Assembly (NCBI GenBank): GCA_904502105.1
Contig: CAJGDF010000137.1
Coordinates: 1 to 5,114 of the forward strand
Direction of reading: 5' to 3'
Origin: an uncultured Clostridia bacterium
Lineage (GTDB): Bacteria; Bacillota; Clostridia; Oscillospirales; UBA644
DNA: 5,114 bases
The notes under the pieces are model-generated. The model was not told the DNA's origin. It made no database searches and saw only the letters and a program-made list of their open reading frames with translations. A program made the translations under genes and the position numbers. Positions 4,774-5,114 of this stretch are shown here, one piece after another. Numbering within the stretch: position 1 is the stretch's first letter; every line of letters begins with the position of its first letter.

Positions 4774-5114
4774 ATGTTAACATCGAAAGAACGTGTTATA
4801 AGGGCGATAGAAAGACGTTCCCCCGATAAAATGCCGATATGGATCGGCTTTGACGGGGCGGAATGTCACCAGACTATCGTCAGAAACATTCAAAAAGAAT
4901 TTGACAGCGATATTGCAATGACATATTGCTTCGATCCCGATTTCAAGCCCGTTGCCCCAGGTTATTCGTGGCTCGGCTATAAATCGGAAAGCTTCGGTGT
5001 TACGTTGGGCGAGGTCAAGGATAATCCTCTCAAGGATTGGGAAAGCTTCGACCGCTGGTCTGCGGCACTTCCGGATTATTCGAAAGCGTCCTGCTATGAC
5101 TGCGCGAGAGATTG
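4774..5114 (+). CDS. Uroporphyrinogen decarboxylase-like (URO-D/MtaA superfamily) protein, N-terminal part (partial)
   Basis: An open frame of 113 codons runs off the right edge without a stop. The opening MLTSKERVIRAIERRSPDKM followed by Pro-Ile is the hallmark N terminus of the URO-D superfamily ('RERV--AL---PDRVP'). 'FGVTLGEVKDNPLKDW' near residues 75-90 resembles the strand-loop of the non-haem branch, which includes corrinoid-linked methyltransferases (MtaA/CmuA-like) and many uncharacterised clostridial proteins. True haem-pathway HemE is less likely, because the visible part lacks the typical HemE 'PVW-MRQAGR' segment. TTGAGGA with GAGGA at 4762-4766 lies 7 nt before ATG 4774, which fixes the start. 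In gut anaerobes such proteins often sit beside sugar isomerase-type genes, as here, with undefined substrates. The metal-binding C-terminal half is outside the window, so the reaction cannot be assigned. Confidence 0.85.
   Translation, partial: MLTSKERVIRAIERRSPDKMPIWIGFDGAECHQTIVRNIQKEFDSDIAMTYCFDPDFKPVAPGYSWLGYKSESFGVTLGEVKDNPLKDWESFDRWSAALPDYSKASCYDCARD

Overview
The window reads as ordinary chromosomal DNA from a low- to mid-GC Firmicute, most likely a gut-type clostridium (Oscillospiraceae/Ruminococcaceae-like). The reasons are the purine-rich AAGGAG/AGAAAGGA ribosome binding sites, the acyl-carrier-protein-like gene followed by rnc, an Elp3-like radical SAM protein of the type often found in Clostridia, and a set of tandem xylose-isomerase-like TIM barrels. 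The lineage is inferred from style and gene order, not from a marker gene. All seven genes with support, two of them cut by the window edges, lie on the + strand.

Region 1 (1-2429) looks like a housekeeping cluster. It holds the tail of an acyl-carrier-protein-like gene, rnc (RNase III), a small predicted lipoprotein, and an Elp3-like radical SAM protein whose start lies one base after the lipoprotein stop. In many Clostridia a gene of this radical SAM type sits between rnc and smc. Here a lipoprotein is inserted after rnc, and smc does not follow.

Region 2 (2442-4080) holds two tandem, diverged sugar phosphate isomerase/epimerase-type TIM barrels (AP_endonuc_2 fold). Both have strikingly uniform, C-ending codon use, which suggests high expression. 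Region 3 (4081-5114) has an intergenic imperfect inverted repeat, a multi-pass membrane protein of unknown function, and the start of a uroporphyrinogen-decarboxylase-like protein (URO-D/MtaA superfamily) that runs off the edge. Together regions 2 and 3 look like a small sugar or polyol metabolism locus with unknown substrates.

The most unusual signal is in the leaders of rnc and of the lipoprotein gene. Each has a good Shine-Dalgarno sequence placed far (about 26-33 nt) from its ATG, with a stem-loop exactly in between. Folding out the stem-loop restores a workable spacing. In both leaders the same middle arm can also pair with the Shine-Dalgarno region itself, so the two leaders share a potential three-arm switch. 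No transposon, CRISPR array, tRNA, rRNA or phage gene was seen, and no complete novel system can be claimed from this window.
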